From contig NZ_JBEXMJ010000004.1 of assembly GCF_040610475.1 (NCBI RefSeq), positions 248,001-312,000 of the forward strand: 64,000 bases of DNA, read 5' to 3'. The stretch's first letter is position 1. The number at the start of each line of letters is the position of its first letter. The translations under genes and the position numbers were made by a program. The stretch is from Actinopolymorpha sp. NPDC004070 (GTDB taxonomy: Bacteria; Actinomycetota; Actinomycetes; Propionibacteriales; Actinopolymorphaceae). The notes under the pieces are model-generated. The model was not told the origin of the DNA. It searched no databases and saw only the letters and a program-made list of their open reading frames with translations. Below, one piece after another: positions 8,499 to 17,686 of the stretch.

Positions 8499-9902
8499 TC
8501 AGTCGTCGTCGCTGTGGTCTCGTACGTAGGCACGCCATCCCTGCACGAACCGGTCGGAGGACGTGCCGAGCACGCGCCGATAGACGCGCTCCTGGTCGGC
8601 CTTCGTCCGGGCACCGTCCATCGCGACGTAGAAGCGCAGGAGCGTGGCCTGGTCCCAGCGGTGCACGATGTAGCGGCAGGCCGTCCACGCCGCCTCGTAC
8701 GCCTCGTCCAGCGCCTTGGCTCGTGGGTCGAACTCCGCACCGCCCGGCAACCCTCCCGGCGGGCCGCGTCGGTTCACGTCGCGCAGGAACTCGTGCGCGA
8801 TCACCGCGGACGGCAACCCGGACCGGTGGAAGCCGACGTAGTCGGCGAAACCCTCTGACAGCCACACCGGCACGCCGCTCACGGTGGCGTGGGCCGCGAC
8901 GTGGGTCGCCTCGTGGGTGAGGACGACGAGCCGGCCGAGACTGCCGATCCGGCCGAACGTGTGCGGGTTGACCACGATGTGCGAGGCGAGAGCCGGATCG
9001 GGTCGCCCGACCGAGGTCGTCACCGCCGCCACCGCGGTCTGGGTGTGTGAACCGACCCCGATCAGGCGTTCCATCTGCTGCTGGCTGGGCGGGACCAGAA
9101 CGACGACGTACCGGTCCCAGCTTCTCCCCCACACCCCCGACACCCGCTGGACCGAGAGGTCGGCGGTGTGGGCGAAGCGTCGAAGCTCGTCCCGAGGGGC
9201 GGCTCCGGCCACCATGCTGTGCTCGCCGTGCACGACGTCGATCCGTTCGGTCAGCCACAGCGGCAGCGAGGAACCGGCATCCGGCCCTTCCCGGTCACCG
9301 GCGACGTAGCTCACTCCGTCGCGGTCCACGAACGCCATCCGCAGTGTGGTCCTCCACGGCTGGGTGTCGCCGCCCGCGAGCCGGAAGGAGAGTTCGGCCG
9401 AGGCGACCCAGGCGGACGGCCCGAGCGCGGCCCGCCGGGCCGGAGCGAACGCGTGCGAGTGGACGACCGGGGTGCCGAACCGCACCTGGCGCACCCGCAT
9501 CCGCTGCAGGTTGTCGAAGGTACGGGCGGCTGTCGCGGCGAACGAACGGGCCCGCGGGTCGACCGTGGCGAGGTAGGCACGCCGGTCGTCCCGGCTGATC
9601 GCGGCGGCCTGCCGGCCGAGAACTTCCTGCGCGACCGCGACACGCTGAGCGGTGAGCTGTGCGCTCCTGGCGGCCGGCGTGGGCCGGACCGTCGGGGCGG
9701 CGGCCCATTCACGCGTGGGGCCGCGGGCGTCCAGTGAGCCGACCGCGGACGGAACGGCCGCTCCGGTCACCACCGCCACGGTGGACGCGAACACCCCGGA
9801 CACCAGCAGGAAGCCGGCGACCAAGGCGGAGAGGGTCCGTGCAACGAACCGTCGGCGTGGAGCGACCCGACGGCGAACCCGCTGCGCAGAGTCGCCGATC
9901 AC
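8499..9902 (-). CDS. Peptidase MA-like gluzincin, membrane-anchored
   Basis: 467 aa. Basic N-terminus followed by one hydrophobic segment (residues 22-50), then an extracellular region. The zinc motif HEATHVAAH is followed about 20 residues later by SEGFADYVGF, the HExxH...E arrangement of the peptidase MA (gluzincin) clan. The domain between anchor and protease resembles a ligand-binding module of unknown role. GTG start at 9902; TACGAT ends 6 nt before it, suggesting a leaderless transcript. Likely an outward-facing membrane protease; the substrate is unknown. Confidence 0.78.
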   Translation of the reverse strand: MIGDSAQRVRRRVAPRRRFVARTLSALVAGFLLVSGVFASTVAVVTGAAVPSAVGSLDARGPTREWAAAPTVRPTPAARSAQLTAQRVAVAQEVLGRQAAAISRDDRRAYLATVDPRARSFAATAARTFDNLQRMRVRQVRFGTPVVHSHAFAPARRAALGPSAWVASAELSFRLAGGDTQPWRTTLRMAFVDRDGVSYVAGDREGPDAGSSLPLWLTERIDVVHGEHSMVAGAAPRDELRRFAHTADLSVQRVSGVWGRSWDRYVVVLVPPSQQQMERLIGVGSHTQTAVAAVTTSVGRPDPALASHIVVNPHTFGRIGSLGRLVVLTHEATHVAAHATVSGVPVWLSEGFADYVGFHRSGLPSAVIAHEFLRDVNRRGPPGGLPGGAEFDPRAKALDEAYEAAWTACRYIVHRWDQATLLRFYVAMDGARTKADQERVYRRVLGTSSDRFVQGWRAYVRDHSDDD

Positions 9903-9923
9903 ACCCGCATCGTACGGAAAGAG

Positions 9924-9961
9924 CTCGCCGCCTCTCCCGCTGAAAGAGGAGAGGCGGCGAG
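9924..9961. terminator. Strong hairpin after the NlpC/P60 gene
   Basis: CTCGCCGCCTCTCC (9924-9937) and GGAGAGGCGGCGAG (9948-9961) form a 14-bp perfect stem around a 10-nt loop. It lies 38 bases past the NlpC/P60 stop on the minus strand and before the next minus-strand promoter. Good intrinsic-terminator candidate. Confidence 0.65.
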
Positions 9962-9998
9962 TGGACAGCTTTGTGCCGTACGAGGATTCCGCGGGACC

Positions 9999-11018
9999 CT
10001 ATCCGGGTCGCACCGCTCCGGCGTACGGCATGTATCGCATCTGGATGTACTCGACGCTCTTGCCCGGGCGGGGCGCGTGCAGAACCATGCCGTTTCCGGC
10101 GTACAGGCCGATGTGGTGCCTGTCGGAGTAGAAGAGCACGAGGTCACCGGGCCGCAACTGCGAACGGGACACCTTGGCCGACATGGCGTACTGCGACCTG
10201 GAGGAGTGCGGAAGGGACACCCCCGCCTGCCGCCAGGCCATCATCGTCAGACCGGAGCAATCCCAGGTGCTCGGACCGGAGGCGCCGAAGACGTAGGGCT
10301 CACCCAACTGGGCACGGGCGAACGCCAGGGCGGTGGCACCCCGGCCGCTGCCGGACGGAAGCGGGATGCGCTCCTGCCCTCGCGAGGACCGGACCGCCGC
10401 CTGCTCGCGGGCCTGCACCCGGCGCCGTTCGGCGGCGGTGAGGCGGCTGAGCACGGACTTGGCCTTGGCGGCGTTGGCGTCGGCCTGCTTCTTCCGGGCC
10501 TTCGCGGCGTCACGGGCGTCGCGGAGGCGGTTCAGCTCCGCCTGCCTGGCCGCCTTCTGCTCGGACAGACGCTTCTGCTCGGACTGGAGCTGGCGGAGGA
10601 GGTCACCCTGCTGGCCCGCGAACGCCTCCGCGGTGCTCATCTGCGCGATGTACTCCTTGGGGTCCTTCGCGACCAGAAGCTGCACCGTGCTGTCGACGGC
10701 ACCCGCGCGGTATTCTGCGGCGGCGTACTGGCCGATCTGGCCACGCAGTGCGTCCAGGCCCTTCTGCCGCCGGGCCACGTCGACGTCGAGCTTGCCGAGG
10801 CGGCGGCCGATGTCCCTGGTCTGGTCGTTCAGCTCGTTGGCCTGCTCGGCGGCCTTCTCCGCCTGCGCGTACAGGTCGTCGACCTGCTTGCGAACCTGGC
10901 CGATGTCGCGGCGGGGCTCGGCGTAACTGGCCCCGGGAACCGCGGCGACGAGCGCGACGGCGGCGGTGCCGACGGCGAGCAGCGCGCGCCCGGGTGGGCA
11001 GGTGCGGCGATTGGACAT
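9999..11018 (-). CDS. NlpC/P60 peptidoglycan endopeptidase with coiled coil
   Basis: 339-aa secreted cell-wall hydrolase. Residues 1-33 form a signal peptide (ends near SYA-EP). Residues 35-210 are a long coiled coil rich in Lys/Glu/Gln/Ala. The C-terminal NlpC/P60 domain has the catalytic Cys in STWDCSGLT and His in the DRHHIGLYAGNGMVLHAPR segment. Such enzymes cut the D-Glu to diamino-acid bond in the stem peptide (family knowledge), like Mycobacterium RipA. A cyclic-di-AMP riboswitch precedes it at about 11036-11200, so its expression is probably tied to this second messenger. Confidence 0.92.
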   Translation of the reverse strand: MSNRRTCPPGRALLAVGTAAVALVAAVPGASYAEPRRDIGQVRKQVDDLYAQAEKAAEQANELNDQTRDIGRRLGKLDVDVARRQKGLDALRGQIGQYAAAEYRAGAVDSTVQLLVAKDPKEYIAQMSTAEAFAGQQGDLLRQLQSEQKRLSEQKAARQAELNRLRDARDAAKARKKQADANAAKAKSVLSRLTAAERRRVQAREQAAVRSSRGQERIPLPSGSGRGATALAFARAQLGEPYVFGASGPSTWDCSGLTMMAWRQAGVSLPHSSRSQYAMSAKVSRSQLRPGDLVLFYSDRHHIGLYAGNGMVLHAPRPGKSVEYIQMRYMPYAGAVRPG

Positions 11019-11035
11019 CGGGCGGTGAGCCCCTT

Positions 11036-11200
11036 CTCCTCGGACGCCTACCGGGTCAGCTGACGGGTTCGGGCCGGGAAGTCGCCCTACGGTGGCCCGC
11101 CGGTCAACGTGGACCGCCAGGGCCGCCGATTCACCCCGGAAACCTGGGTCCCCGGCTCTCCTCCGGGTGGCCGGTGGAGACTAAGCGGGTGCCCGCGCCG
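11036..11200 (-). ncRNA. Cyclic-di-AMP riboswitch (ydaO/yuaA type)
   Basis: Read on the minus strand, the leader contains the conserved ydaO blocks in order: CGCTTAGTC, GGGGACCCAGGTTTCCGGGG followed by TGAATC, then TAGGGCGACTTCCCGGCCC, GAACCCGTCAGCTGACC and GGTAGGCGTC, ending in GAGGAGAAGG ahead of the NlpC/P60 start. ydaO RNAs bind cyclic-di-AMP and usually turn genes off when it is bound; in actinobacteria they typically precede cell-wall hydrolases (family knowledge). The outer limits are approximate because I could not fold the RNA. Confidence 0.88.
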
Positions 11201-11241
11201 GCTGGGTAGCCGACTTACGCAGAACGGACACTTCGGGCGGC

Positions 11242-11271
11242 ACTGTAGTGACCGCGCCCGAGACTTTTCAA
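11242..11271 (-). promoter_or_regulatory. Promoter of the riboswitch-controlled NlpC/P60 gene
   Basis: On the minus strand TTGAAA (11271-11266) and TACAGT (11247-11242) are separated by 18 nt, a good housekeeping-type -35/-10 pair. The predicted start is near 11235, about 35 nt upstream of the riboswitch core. Confidence 0.55.
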
Positions 11272-11399
11272 ATCCGACCGACGTCGTGCGCGCACATATC
11301 ACCGAAACAGGTGCCGCTGTCCCGGGTCACGCCGACACGCGGCCGTCGCCGATCGTGGCGACTTCCACACTCCCCGCTCCCGGTGGTGTCCCGGACCGG

Positions 11400-11741
11400 T
11401 CACCGGGCGGCCGACATGCCGTTCCGGTGCGGCGTCTCCGGCTCCGCGAGCCACGGCGGGTGGTCGGGTGACCAGAGGCCGGATTCGGCCAGCACCCGCA
11501 ATGCCTTCCGGTCCGCGTCGTCGAGCTCGAACCCCACTTCGCCGAACTCCGGCGGGGTCACTCCCGACGCCTCCAGCCACGCCGCGTCGACCGCGACCGG
11601 CTCCACCTGCGCCGGCGCGGGCCCGACGGGCTCGACGCCCACCGGCTCGATCGACGCGGGTGGCGCACCGAGAACGACCGCGACCACGCAGTCCTCACAG
11701 TGACGCTCCCGCACCGCGCAGCGATCGCACTGGATCCGCAT
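11400..11741 (-). CDS. Small conserved zinc-ribbon-like protein
   Basis: 113-aa protein opening with MRIQCDRCAVRERHCEDCVV. The four cysteines are arranged as two CxxC pairs, a likely zinc-binding site. A Pro/Val-rich linker follows, then an acidic helical end (FELDDADRKALRVLAESGLW). ATG at 11741 with GGAGGG upstream. Proteins with this N-terminus sit next to the NlpC/P60 gene in other actinobacteria as I recall; the function is unknown. It reads toward the riboswitch gene on the same strand, and its end is 129 nt from the NlpC promoter. Confidence 0.7.
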   Translation of the reverse strand: MRIQCDRCAVRERHCEDCVVAVVLGAPPASIEPVGVEPVGPAPAQVEPVAVDAAWLEASGVTPPEFGEVGFELDDADRKALRVLAESGLWSPDHPPWLAEPETPHRNGMSAAR

Positions 11742-11927
11742 GCTGCCCTCCGTCCGTCTCCTCGGCGGCCGTTCGCCCGGCACCTGGTGGCGCCTGTCTC
11801 GCGTCCGGCATCGCCGTTGCCGAAAACGTTAGACATGACCACCGACAGTGCCCTCGGACCAGAGTGGGGACGGTTCGCGCGGGACAGCTCGGATCGGCCC
11901 GGGGTGAGCCTCGAAACGATGCCGCGG

Positions 11928-13250
11928 TCAGCGCGCCAGCAGACGCACCAGCGCGTCGGAGGCGATCGGCCGGGCGCCGGAGCGGCGTACCCCGTCCGCG
12001 ATCTCACGGTCGCTGGAGACGACCACCACCGGACGGCCCTCGGGCTCGGCCGCGACCAGCTGGCGGATCACGTCGTCGGCGCTGATCCCGGCCGGGCTGA
12101 ACCGGACACGCACACCTCTCGGTGTGTTCAGCGGCGGCGGCACGGCGAGCTTCGCCCCGTCGAAGACGCAGGTCACCTCGGCGCCGGTCCGAGCGGCCAC
12201 GCCGCCCAGCGCGGTCACCAGGCGGGTGCGCTGAGTCTCCAGCGGAAGGGTCGGCCAGGCCGTCTTGGTCACGTTGTAGCCGTCCACGACCAGGTGGACC
12301 TGCGGCACGGTGAGCAGCGTCTCCAGCGGTATGACGCCCTCCGGACCGGACGGCAGCCCACCGACGGCAGCTTCCCTCGCCGGCACCGAGTCGGCCGGCC
12401 GTGACTGGGTGGGCGGCAGTGCGAGCTCGCGCCGCAGCCCCTGGGCGGCGTCCACCAGCGTGTCCAGCAGCAGCCGCAACCGGACGCTCGCCAGGTCCCG
12501 GCCCTCCCTCGCGGAGCGGCGGTTCACCTCGATGGCGGCTTCCGCGTCCGCGATGCGCGTTCGCAGCCGGCGCAGCTCGGCGTCCGCACGGGCGGTGTCG
12601 GCCGCCGCCTCCTCCCTGGCCCGGGCGGCCAGCTCCGCCTGCCGGGCCGCCTCCTCCTCCGCCGCCCGTGCCCGCTCCCGGGCCTGGCGCAGCGTCCGCC
12701 GCAGGGTGGCGTTCTCCTCCTTCAGCGCGGCGAGCTCGTGCCGGCGGCGATCGCGTTCCTGGCGTACTCCGGCGCGCGCCTCGGCCACCTGCTCCCGCAA
12801 CCGGGTGAGCGACTCCGACTCGCGCTCACCGGCCAGCGTGGCGGTCTCGCGTTCGAGCTGGTCGAGCACCTCGCCGACGACGACCTCCCAGCCCAGTGGC
12901 CGCAGGACGTACGCCGTGGCGGCGACGTCCATCGGATCGACCGCGGACGGCCGGCGCCCCTCGGCGACCGCCGCGGCGAGATCGGGCACGAGGTTCCGGA
13001 TGCGGTCGGCCACGCGGGCACGGAAGTCCGCGTCGGCGTCGACGGCGGCCGCGATGGGGATGGCCGCCAGCCGGGCGCGCCGGCCCGGAGCGAACCGGGC
13101 GAACGGCCGCAGCGCGGACGGCACCTCGTCGGCGGCCAGCTCGCCGAGGGTGTCCGAGGCCATCCCGACGACGCGCTGGCGCACCGGTTCGGGCAGCGGC
13201 CGGCCGAGGTCGTCGGGCGGGTCCTGCGGCGCCGCTGCTCCGTTGCTCAC
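11928..13250 (-). CDS. NYN-domain (PIN-like) RNA-binding/nuclease protein with coiled coil
   Basis: 440 aa. Residues 1-120 are an Ala/Arg-rich helical domain. Residues 125-270 are a long charged coiled coil. Residues 305-440 are a YacP-like NYN domain: HLVVDGYNVTK, VTCVFDGAK, ISADDVIRQLV and VVSSDREIADGVRR carry the acidic residues expected of this PIN-like fold. Likely an RNA nuclease or RNA-binding factor. The GTG at 13250 was chosen because TACGCT (13263-13258 on the minus strand) ends exactly 7 nt before it, the same leaderless spacing seen at other genes here; the longer frame has no such support. Confidence 0.82.
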   Translation of the reverse strand: MSNGAAAPQDPPDDLGRPLPEPVRQRVVGMASDTLGELAADEVPSALRPFARFAPGRRARLAAIPIAAAVDADADFRARVADRIRNLVPDLAAAVAEGRRPSAVDPMDVAATAYVLRPLGWEVVVGEVLDQLERETATLAGERESESLTRLREQVAEARAGVRQERDRRRHELAALKEENATLRRTLRQARERARAAEEEAARQAELAARAREEAAADTARADAELRRLRTRIADAEAAIEVNRRSAREGRDLASVRLRLLLDTLVDAAQGLRRELALPPTQSRPADSVPAREAAVGGLPSGPEGVIPLETLLTVPQVHLVVDGYNVTKTAWPTLPLETQRTRLVTALGGVAARTGAEVTCVFDGAKLAVPPPLNTPRGVRVRFSPAGISADDVIRQLVAAEPEGRPVVVVSSDREIADGVRRSGARPIASDALVRLLAR

Positions 13251-13338
13251 GGCTGCGAGCGTATCGGCGCACCGGCTCGCTCGGGCGCAACTCCCGCCGC
13301 GGCCCCCGGCCGGAACACGTCGGTGGAGAATGCCCGGC

Positions 13339-13489
13339 ATGCGACGTCTGCCACACGGTTACACCAACCGCACCGTCGGCGACGGTGCGGTGGTGGTCAA
13401 GGGCGTTCAGCACCCGATGGGAACCCGGCGGCGAAGGAGCGCGGCAGTGGGCCCGGCGCGCGGCCGCGACCGTGGCCTGGTCCGAATGA
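13339..13489 (+). pseudogene. Probable remnant of a phosphotransferase (APH-family) gene
   Basis: From ATG 13339 the frame reads MRRLPHGYTNRTVGDGAVVVK, which resembles the N-terminus of actinobacterial aminoglycoside-phosphotransferase-fold proteins. It then loses sense. In the next frame over, STRWEPGGEGARQWARRAAATV-AWSE ends at 13489 and resembles the C-terminal helix of the same family. This suggests a gene whose middle was deleted, leaving about 150 bp of joined ends with a frame change. I infer this from the look of the two ends and could not align it. Confidence 0.4.
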
Positions 13490-13612
13490 GAGCGCAGCGT
13501 GACGCCCGGAGGGCGACAGACGCTGGATGAGACGCTGAGCCGGACGCCCGGGCAGGCGCACACGGCGAGGTGGCGCCGAACGCCCGACCGAAGCGTGGTT
13601 AACTTCGCCAGC

Positions 13613-14374
13613 GTGACGACGAAGGACCGCGAGAACCTCCTCTACCAGCTGCGATACGCCCTGCGAAACCCGGCGAAAGTACCGCCTTACGCCCGGCGGC
13701 TCGCCCGGGACACGGTGCTGCGTCTTCGCAACCGCGACCACGTGGACTACTACCGGGCGGTGATGAAGTCCGACGCGTCCCGCAGCGCCGAGGCCGCGGT
13801 GGGCAGCAAGTCGCACGCACGCTGGCTGGCCCTGGGCCGGATGCAGTTCGACTACCTCGTCGAGCACGGTCTGAAGCCCGGCCACCGGATGCTCGAGATC
13901 GGCTGCGGAAACCTCCGCGCCGGACGGTTGTTCATCGATCACCTCGACGCCGGCAACTACTACGGGATCGACATCTCTCCCGACATCCTGATCGCCGCCC
14001 AGCTGACGCTGGTCGAGGACGGCCTGCAGGCCAAGCTCCCGCACCTCACACCGGTGCGCGACCTGAGGTTCGAGTTCCTTCCGGACGCGTACTTCGACGT
14101 GGTGCACGCGCACAGCGTCTTCTCCCACTCCCCGCTCCCGGTGATCGAGGAGTGTTTCGCCCACGTCGGGCGCGTCCTCGCCCCCAGCGGGTTCTTCGAC
14201 TTCACCTTCGACCGCACCGAGGGACGAGAGCACCAGGTGCTGCGCGAGGACTTCTACTACCGCACCGAGACCCTCTTGCAGCTCGCCCAGCGGCACGGCC
14301 TGCGCGGAGAGTTCATGGCCGACTGGGAGAAGCGGCCGCACGGCCAGTCGAAGATCCGCCTGCGGCGCGCCTGA
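13613..14374 (+). CDS. Class I SAM-dependent methyltransferase
   Basis: 253 aa. The Rossmann motif I is HRMLEIGCGNLRAGR, followed by YYGIDISPDI and DVVHAHSVFSHSP, normal for class I methyltransferases. An N-terminal arginine-rich helical region precedes the fold. The start at GTG 13613 is preceded by TAACTT (13600-13605) with a 7-nt gap, fitting a leaderless transcript; the frame upstream of it is open but low quality. The C-terminus WEKRPHGQSKIRLRR is basic. The substrate is unknown; no biosynthetic partner is adjacent. Confidence 0.82.
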   Translation: MTTKDRENLLYQLRYALRNPAKVPPYARRLARDTVLRLRNRDHVDYYRAVMKSDASRSAEAAVGSKSHARWLALGRMQFDYLVEHGLKPGHRMLEIGCGNLRAGRLFIDHLDAGNYYGIDISPDILIAAQLTLVEDGLQAKLPHLTPVRDLRFEFLPDAYFDVVHAHSVFSHSPLPVIEECFAHVGRVLAPSGFFDFTFDRTEGREHQVLREDFYYRTETLLQLAQRHGLRGEFMADWEKRPHGQSKIRLRRA

Positions 14375-14469
14375 CCGCCTGACCCGCGTTCGGTCCGCCA
14401 CGGGCGAGGACCGGACCCCAGGCGCGCCGTTTCGGCCGGTTGTCGGTGGCCGCCCGTAGCGTCTGGCCC

Positions 14470-16239
14470 ATGACCGTCGCGGAACCCTCCCTGCCCGTCC
14501 AGGCGAGCTTCGACGAGCTCGGCACCCCTTTGCGGGACGTGACCTTCTGTGTGGTCGACCTGGAGACCACCGGGAGTTCGCCGCAGCAGGCCGGGATCAC
14601 CGAGATCGGTGCGGTGAAGGTCCGGGCGGGCGAGGTGCTCGGCGAGTTCCAGACGCTGGTCAACCCGGGCTCGGCGATCCCGCCGTTCATCGCCGTGCTC
14701 ACCGGCATCACCGACTCGATGGTGGCCTCCGCCCCACCTCTCGGTGCCGCGCTGCCGGCGTTCCTGGAGTTCGCGCACGGCTGCGTGCTCGTGGCGCACA
14801 ACGCGCCCTTCGACGTGGGATTCCTCCGGGCCGCCGCGCAGGAGCACGGCCGGCCCTGGCCGTCGTTCGAGGTCCTGGACACCGCCCGGCTGGCCCGTCG
14901 GGTCCTCACCCGCGACGACGCACCCAACTGCAAGCTCGCCACCCTTGCACGCTTCTTCCGTTCCGGCACCGTTCCCCAGCACCGTGCCCTCGGCGACGCC
15001 CGGGCGACCGTCGACGTCCTGCACGGGCTGTTCGAGCGTCTCGGCCCGCTGGGCGTGCACTCACTGGAGGAGCTGGCCGCGTTCAGCTCGCGGGTCTCCC
15101 CCGCCCAGCGCCGCAAACGCCACCTCGCCGACCAGCTGCCACACGCGCCCGGGGTCTACGTCTTCACCGACGACCGCGGCCGGGTGCTCTACGTCGGCAA
15201 GTCCAAGGACCTCCGCACCCGGGTGCGCACCTACTTCACGGCGTCGGAGACCCGTTCGCGGATGGGCGAGATGGTGAGCCTCGCGGCGAAGGTGACCGGC
15301 ATCGAGTGCGCCACCCCGCTGGAGGCGGAGGTACGCGAGCTGCGCCTCATCGCCGCGCACAAGCCGCGGTACAACCGCCGGTCCAGATTCCCCGAGCGCG
15401 CGACCTGGCTCAAGATCACGGTGGAGCCGTTCCCGCGGCTGTCGCTGGTCCGCGAGGTGAAGGCCGACGCGGCGACCTATCTCGGTCCGTTCGGCTCGCG
15501 GCGGGTGGCAGAGCGGGCCGTCGCCGCGATCCACGAGGCGTTCCCCATCCGGCAGTGCACCCAGCGGCTCTCCCGCACCCCGCGCGCCGGCTCCGCGTGC
15601 GTGCTGGCCGAGATGGACCGGTGCGTGGCACCCTGCGTCGGCGCGGTCGACGTGCAGACGTACGCCACCCACGTCGACGCGATCCGGCATGCCGTCGCCG
15701 CCGACCCCACCCCGGTGATCGCGGCGGCCACCCGCCGGATCGGCCGGCTGGCGGCAGAGTCGAGGTTCGAGGAGGCGAGCGTCCACCGCGACCGGATGGC
15801 CGCGTTCGTCCGCGCCGCGGCACGCTTCCAGCGGATGAGCGCCCTGGCCCGCTGTCCCGAGCTGGTCGCCGCGAAACGCACCGACCAAGGCGGCTGGGAG
15901 GCACACGTCGTGCGGTACGGCCGGCTGGCCGCCGCCGGCGTCGTTCCCCGCGGCATGCCCGCACGCGCCGGGGTGGACGAGATCGTTGCCACCGCGGAGA
16001 CGGTCGAGCCGCCACCGCCGCCCACGCCGGCCGCCACCGCCGAGGAGACCGAGCGGATCCTCGCCTGGCTGGAGCAACCGGGCGTACGCCTGGTCGAGCT
16101 GGCCGGTGAGTGGAGCTGCCCGGTCGGCGGCGCCCAGGCGCACACCGAGTGGCTGGACACCGCGTACGCCGCCCGTGACGACGTCGTACCCTGCCAGGAC
16201 CGCAGGCGCCTGCGGCCGACCCACCGGCCGGCCCGATGA
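14470..16239 (+). CDS. DEDDh exonuclease fused to UvrC-like GIY-YIG endonuclease
   Basis: 589 aa. Residues 20-190 form a DnaQ-like 3'-5' exonuclease: CVVDLETTGSS, TGITDSMV, AHNAPFDVGFL and HRALGDARATVDVL supply the DEDDh acidic residues and His. Residues 205-330 form a UvrC/Cho-like GIY-YIG domain (GVYVFTDDRGRVLYVGKSKDLRTRV, with LEAEVRELRLIAAHKPRYNRR). A UvrC-like C-terminal region with CxxxxCxxxC follows. This fusion is a known actinobacterial DNA-repair protein with no confirmed pathway. ATG at 14470, with TAGCGT ending 7 nt before it (leaderless). Confidence 0.9.
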   Translation: MTVAEPSLPVQASFDELGTPLRDVTFCVVDLETTGSSPQQAGITEIGAVKVRAGEVLGEFQTLVNPGSAIPPFIAVLTGITDSMVASAPPLGAALPAFLEFAHGCVLVAHNAPFDVGFLRAAAQEHGRPWPSFEVLDTARLARRVLTRDDAPNCKLATLARFFRSGTVPQHRALGDARATVDVLHGLFERLGPLGVHSLEELAAFSSRVSPAQRRKRHLADQLPHAPGVYVFTDDRGRVLYVGKSKDLRTRVRTYFTASETRSRMGEMVSLAAKVTGIECATPLEAEVRELRLIAAHKPRYNRRSRFPERATWLKITVEPFPRLSLVREVKADAATYLGPFGSRRVAERAVAAIHEAFPIRQCTQRLSRTPRAGSACVLAEMDRCVAPCVGAVDVQTYATHVDAIRHAVAADPTPVIAAATRRIGRLAAESRFEEASVHRDRMAAFVRAAARFQRMSALARCPELVAAKRTDQGGWEAHVVRYGRLAAAGVVPRGMPARAGVDEIVATAETVEPPPPPTPAATAEETERILAWLEQPGVRLVELAGEWSCPVGGAQAHTEWLDTAYAARDDVVPCQDRRRLRPTHRPAR

Positions 16240-16279
16240 GGTGCCCGACCCCCATCACCCCAGGCGCCGAGGAGGCACC

Positions 16280-16561
16280 TTGATCACCGCCATCGTGTTC
16301 GTCCAGGCAGATGTCGCGCGCATCCCGGAGGTGGCCCAGGAGATCGCCCAGCTCGACGGCGTGAGCGAGGTCTACTCCGTCACCGGTGACATCGACCTGA
16401 TCGCGCTGGTCCGCGTCCGCGAGCACGACCAGGTGGCCGACGTCGTGGCCGACCGGCTCAACAAGGTGCCGGGCGTGCTGTCCACCGAGACCCACATCGC
16501 GTTCCGGGCCTACTCCCAGCACGACCTGGAGGCCGCGTTCAGCCTGGGGATCCCCGAGTAG
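16280..16561 (+). CDS. Stand-alone Lrp/AsnC ligand-binding (RAM) domain protein
   Basis: 93 aa, opening (M)ITAIVFVQADVARIPEV and containing the GVSEVYSVTGDIDLIALVRV core of the Lrp/AsnC C-terminal domain. It has no DNA-binding helix-turn-helix. Such proteins form oligomers that bind amino acids. The TTG start at 16280 is supported by GGAGG at 16271-16275; no ATG is suitable. It lies 40 nt after the nuclease gene, so it is probably co-transcribed. Confidence 0.85.
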   Translation: MITAIVFVQADVARIPEVAQEIAQLDGVSEVYSVTGDIDLIALVRVREHDQVADVVADRLNKVPGVLSTETHIAFRAYSQHDLEAAFSLGIPE

Positions 16562-16596
16562 GACCCAGCGGCCGGGGGCCGTCCAACCCGACCCGA

Positions 16597-16620
16597 ACGG
16601 CCGGCCGAGTGGCCGGCCGT
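16597..16620. terminator. Hairpin between convergent Lrp-domain gene and trpD
   Basis: ACGGCCGGCC (16597-16606) pairs with GGCCGGCCGT (16611-16620) around the loop GAGT. It sits midway between two convergent stops, so it can serve both directions. Confidence 0.6.
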
Positions 16621-16632
16621 CCAGGACATGCC

Positions 16633-17676
16633 CTAACTGCGGGCCGCGGCCACCCAGCGCTTGAGGGTCGCCTCGGCCCGGCCCTCGTCCACCGAGTCGA
16701 CGGCGCGCGCGTAGCCCGCGCGAATCCGGTCCAGCAGCGGCTCGGGTGACGGCTCGTGCACGGCGAGCGCGGCGGCGGCGTTCAGCAGCACCGCGTCCCG
16801 CACCGGCCCGCGTTCGCCCGCGAGCACCCGCCGGCAGACGTCTGTGTTGAACGTCACGTCACCGCCGCGCAGGGCATCCGCCGGCGCCGGGTCGATACCG
16901 AGCTCGGCAGGGTCCAGCTTCTCCTCGCTCACCACGCCGTCCCCCACGACCCACACCGACGAGGTGGTCGTGGTTGTGAGCTCGTCCAGCCCGTCGTCGC
17001 CGCGGAAGACGAAGGCGTCGACGCCGCGCGCGGCGAACACGCCGGCGACGATCCGCGCCATCCGTGGATCGGCCACCCCCACCGCCTGGGCGCCCGGCCG
17101 GGCGGGGTTGGACAGCGGCCCGAGGATGTTGAACGTCGTGGGTACACCGAGCTCGCGCCGGGTCTGCGCGGCGTGGCGCATGGCGGCGTGGAAGTGCGGG
17201 GCGAAGCAGAACGTGATGCCCACCTCCGCGGCTATCTCCGCGACCCGGGCGGGCGGCAGGTCCAGCGGGATGCCGAGGGACTCCAGCAGGTCGGCCGCAC
17301 CGCACAGGGACGAGGCGCTGCGGCTGCCGTGCTTGGCCACCCGGGCGCCTGCGCCGGCGGCGACCAGTGCGGCCATGGTGGAGATGTTGACCGTGTGCGC
17401 GCCGTCCCCGCCGGTACCCACCACGTCGACCGCGCGGCCGGGCACGTCGATCGTGCGGGCGTGGGCGTACATCGCACCGACCATGCCGTCCACCTCGTCG
17501 ACGGTCTCCCCCTTCAGGCGCAGTGCCACGGCGAAACCCGCCACCTGCACCGGGGTGATCTGGCCGTCGAGGATCTCGCCCATCGCCCAGGACGCCTGCT
17601 CGCTGGTGAGGTCCTCTCCGCGCAGGAGCAGGCCGAGAAGTCGCGGCCAGGTCAGGGCCGGCTGCTGCTGCGCCAT
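16633..17676 (-). CDS. trpD: Anthranilate phosphoribosyltransferase
   Basis: 347-aa enzyme joining PRPP to anthranilate in tryptophan synthesis. Diagnostic segments: the PRPP loop [47 protein letters not shown] and [13 protein letters not shown]. Length is normal. ATG at 17676, 10 nt after the stop of the pseudo-receiver gene, so the two are probably one transcript. No other trp gene is nearby, as is usual for this trpD location next to the cytochrome genes. Confidence 0.95.
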   Translation of the reverse strand: MAQQQPALTWPRLLGLLLRGEDLTSEQASWAMGEILDGQITPVQVAGFAVALRLKGETVDEVDGMVGAMYAHARTIDVPGRAVDVVGTGGDGAHTVNISTMAALVAAGAGARVAKHGSRSASSLCGAADLLESLGIPLDLPPARVAEIAAEVGITFCFAPHFHAAMRHAAQTRRELGVPTTFNILGPLSNPARPGAQAVGVADPRMARIVAGVFAARGVDAFVFRGDDGLDELTTTTTSSVWVVGDGVVSEEKLDPAELGIDPAPADALRGGDVTFNTDVCRRVLAGERGPVRDAVLLNAAAALAVHEPSPEPLLDRIRAGYARAVDSVDEGRAEATLKRWVAAARS

Positions 17677-17686
17677 GACGGGCGGC

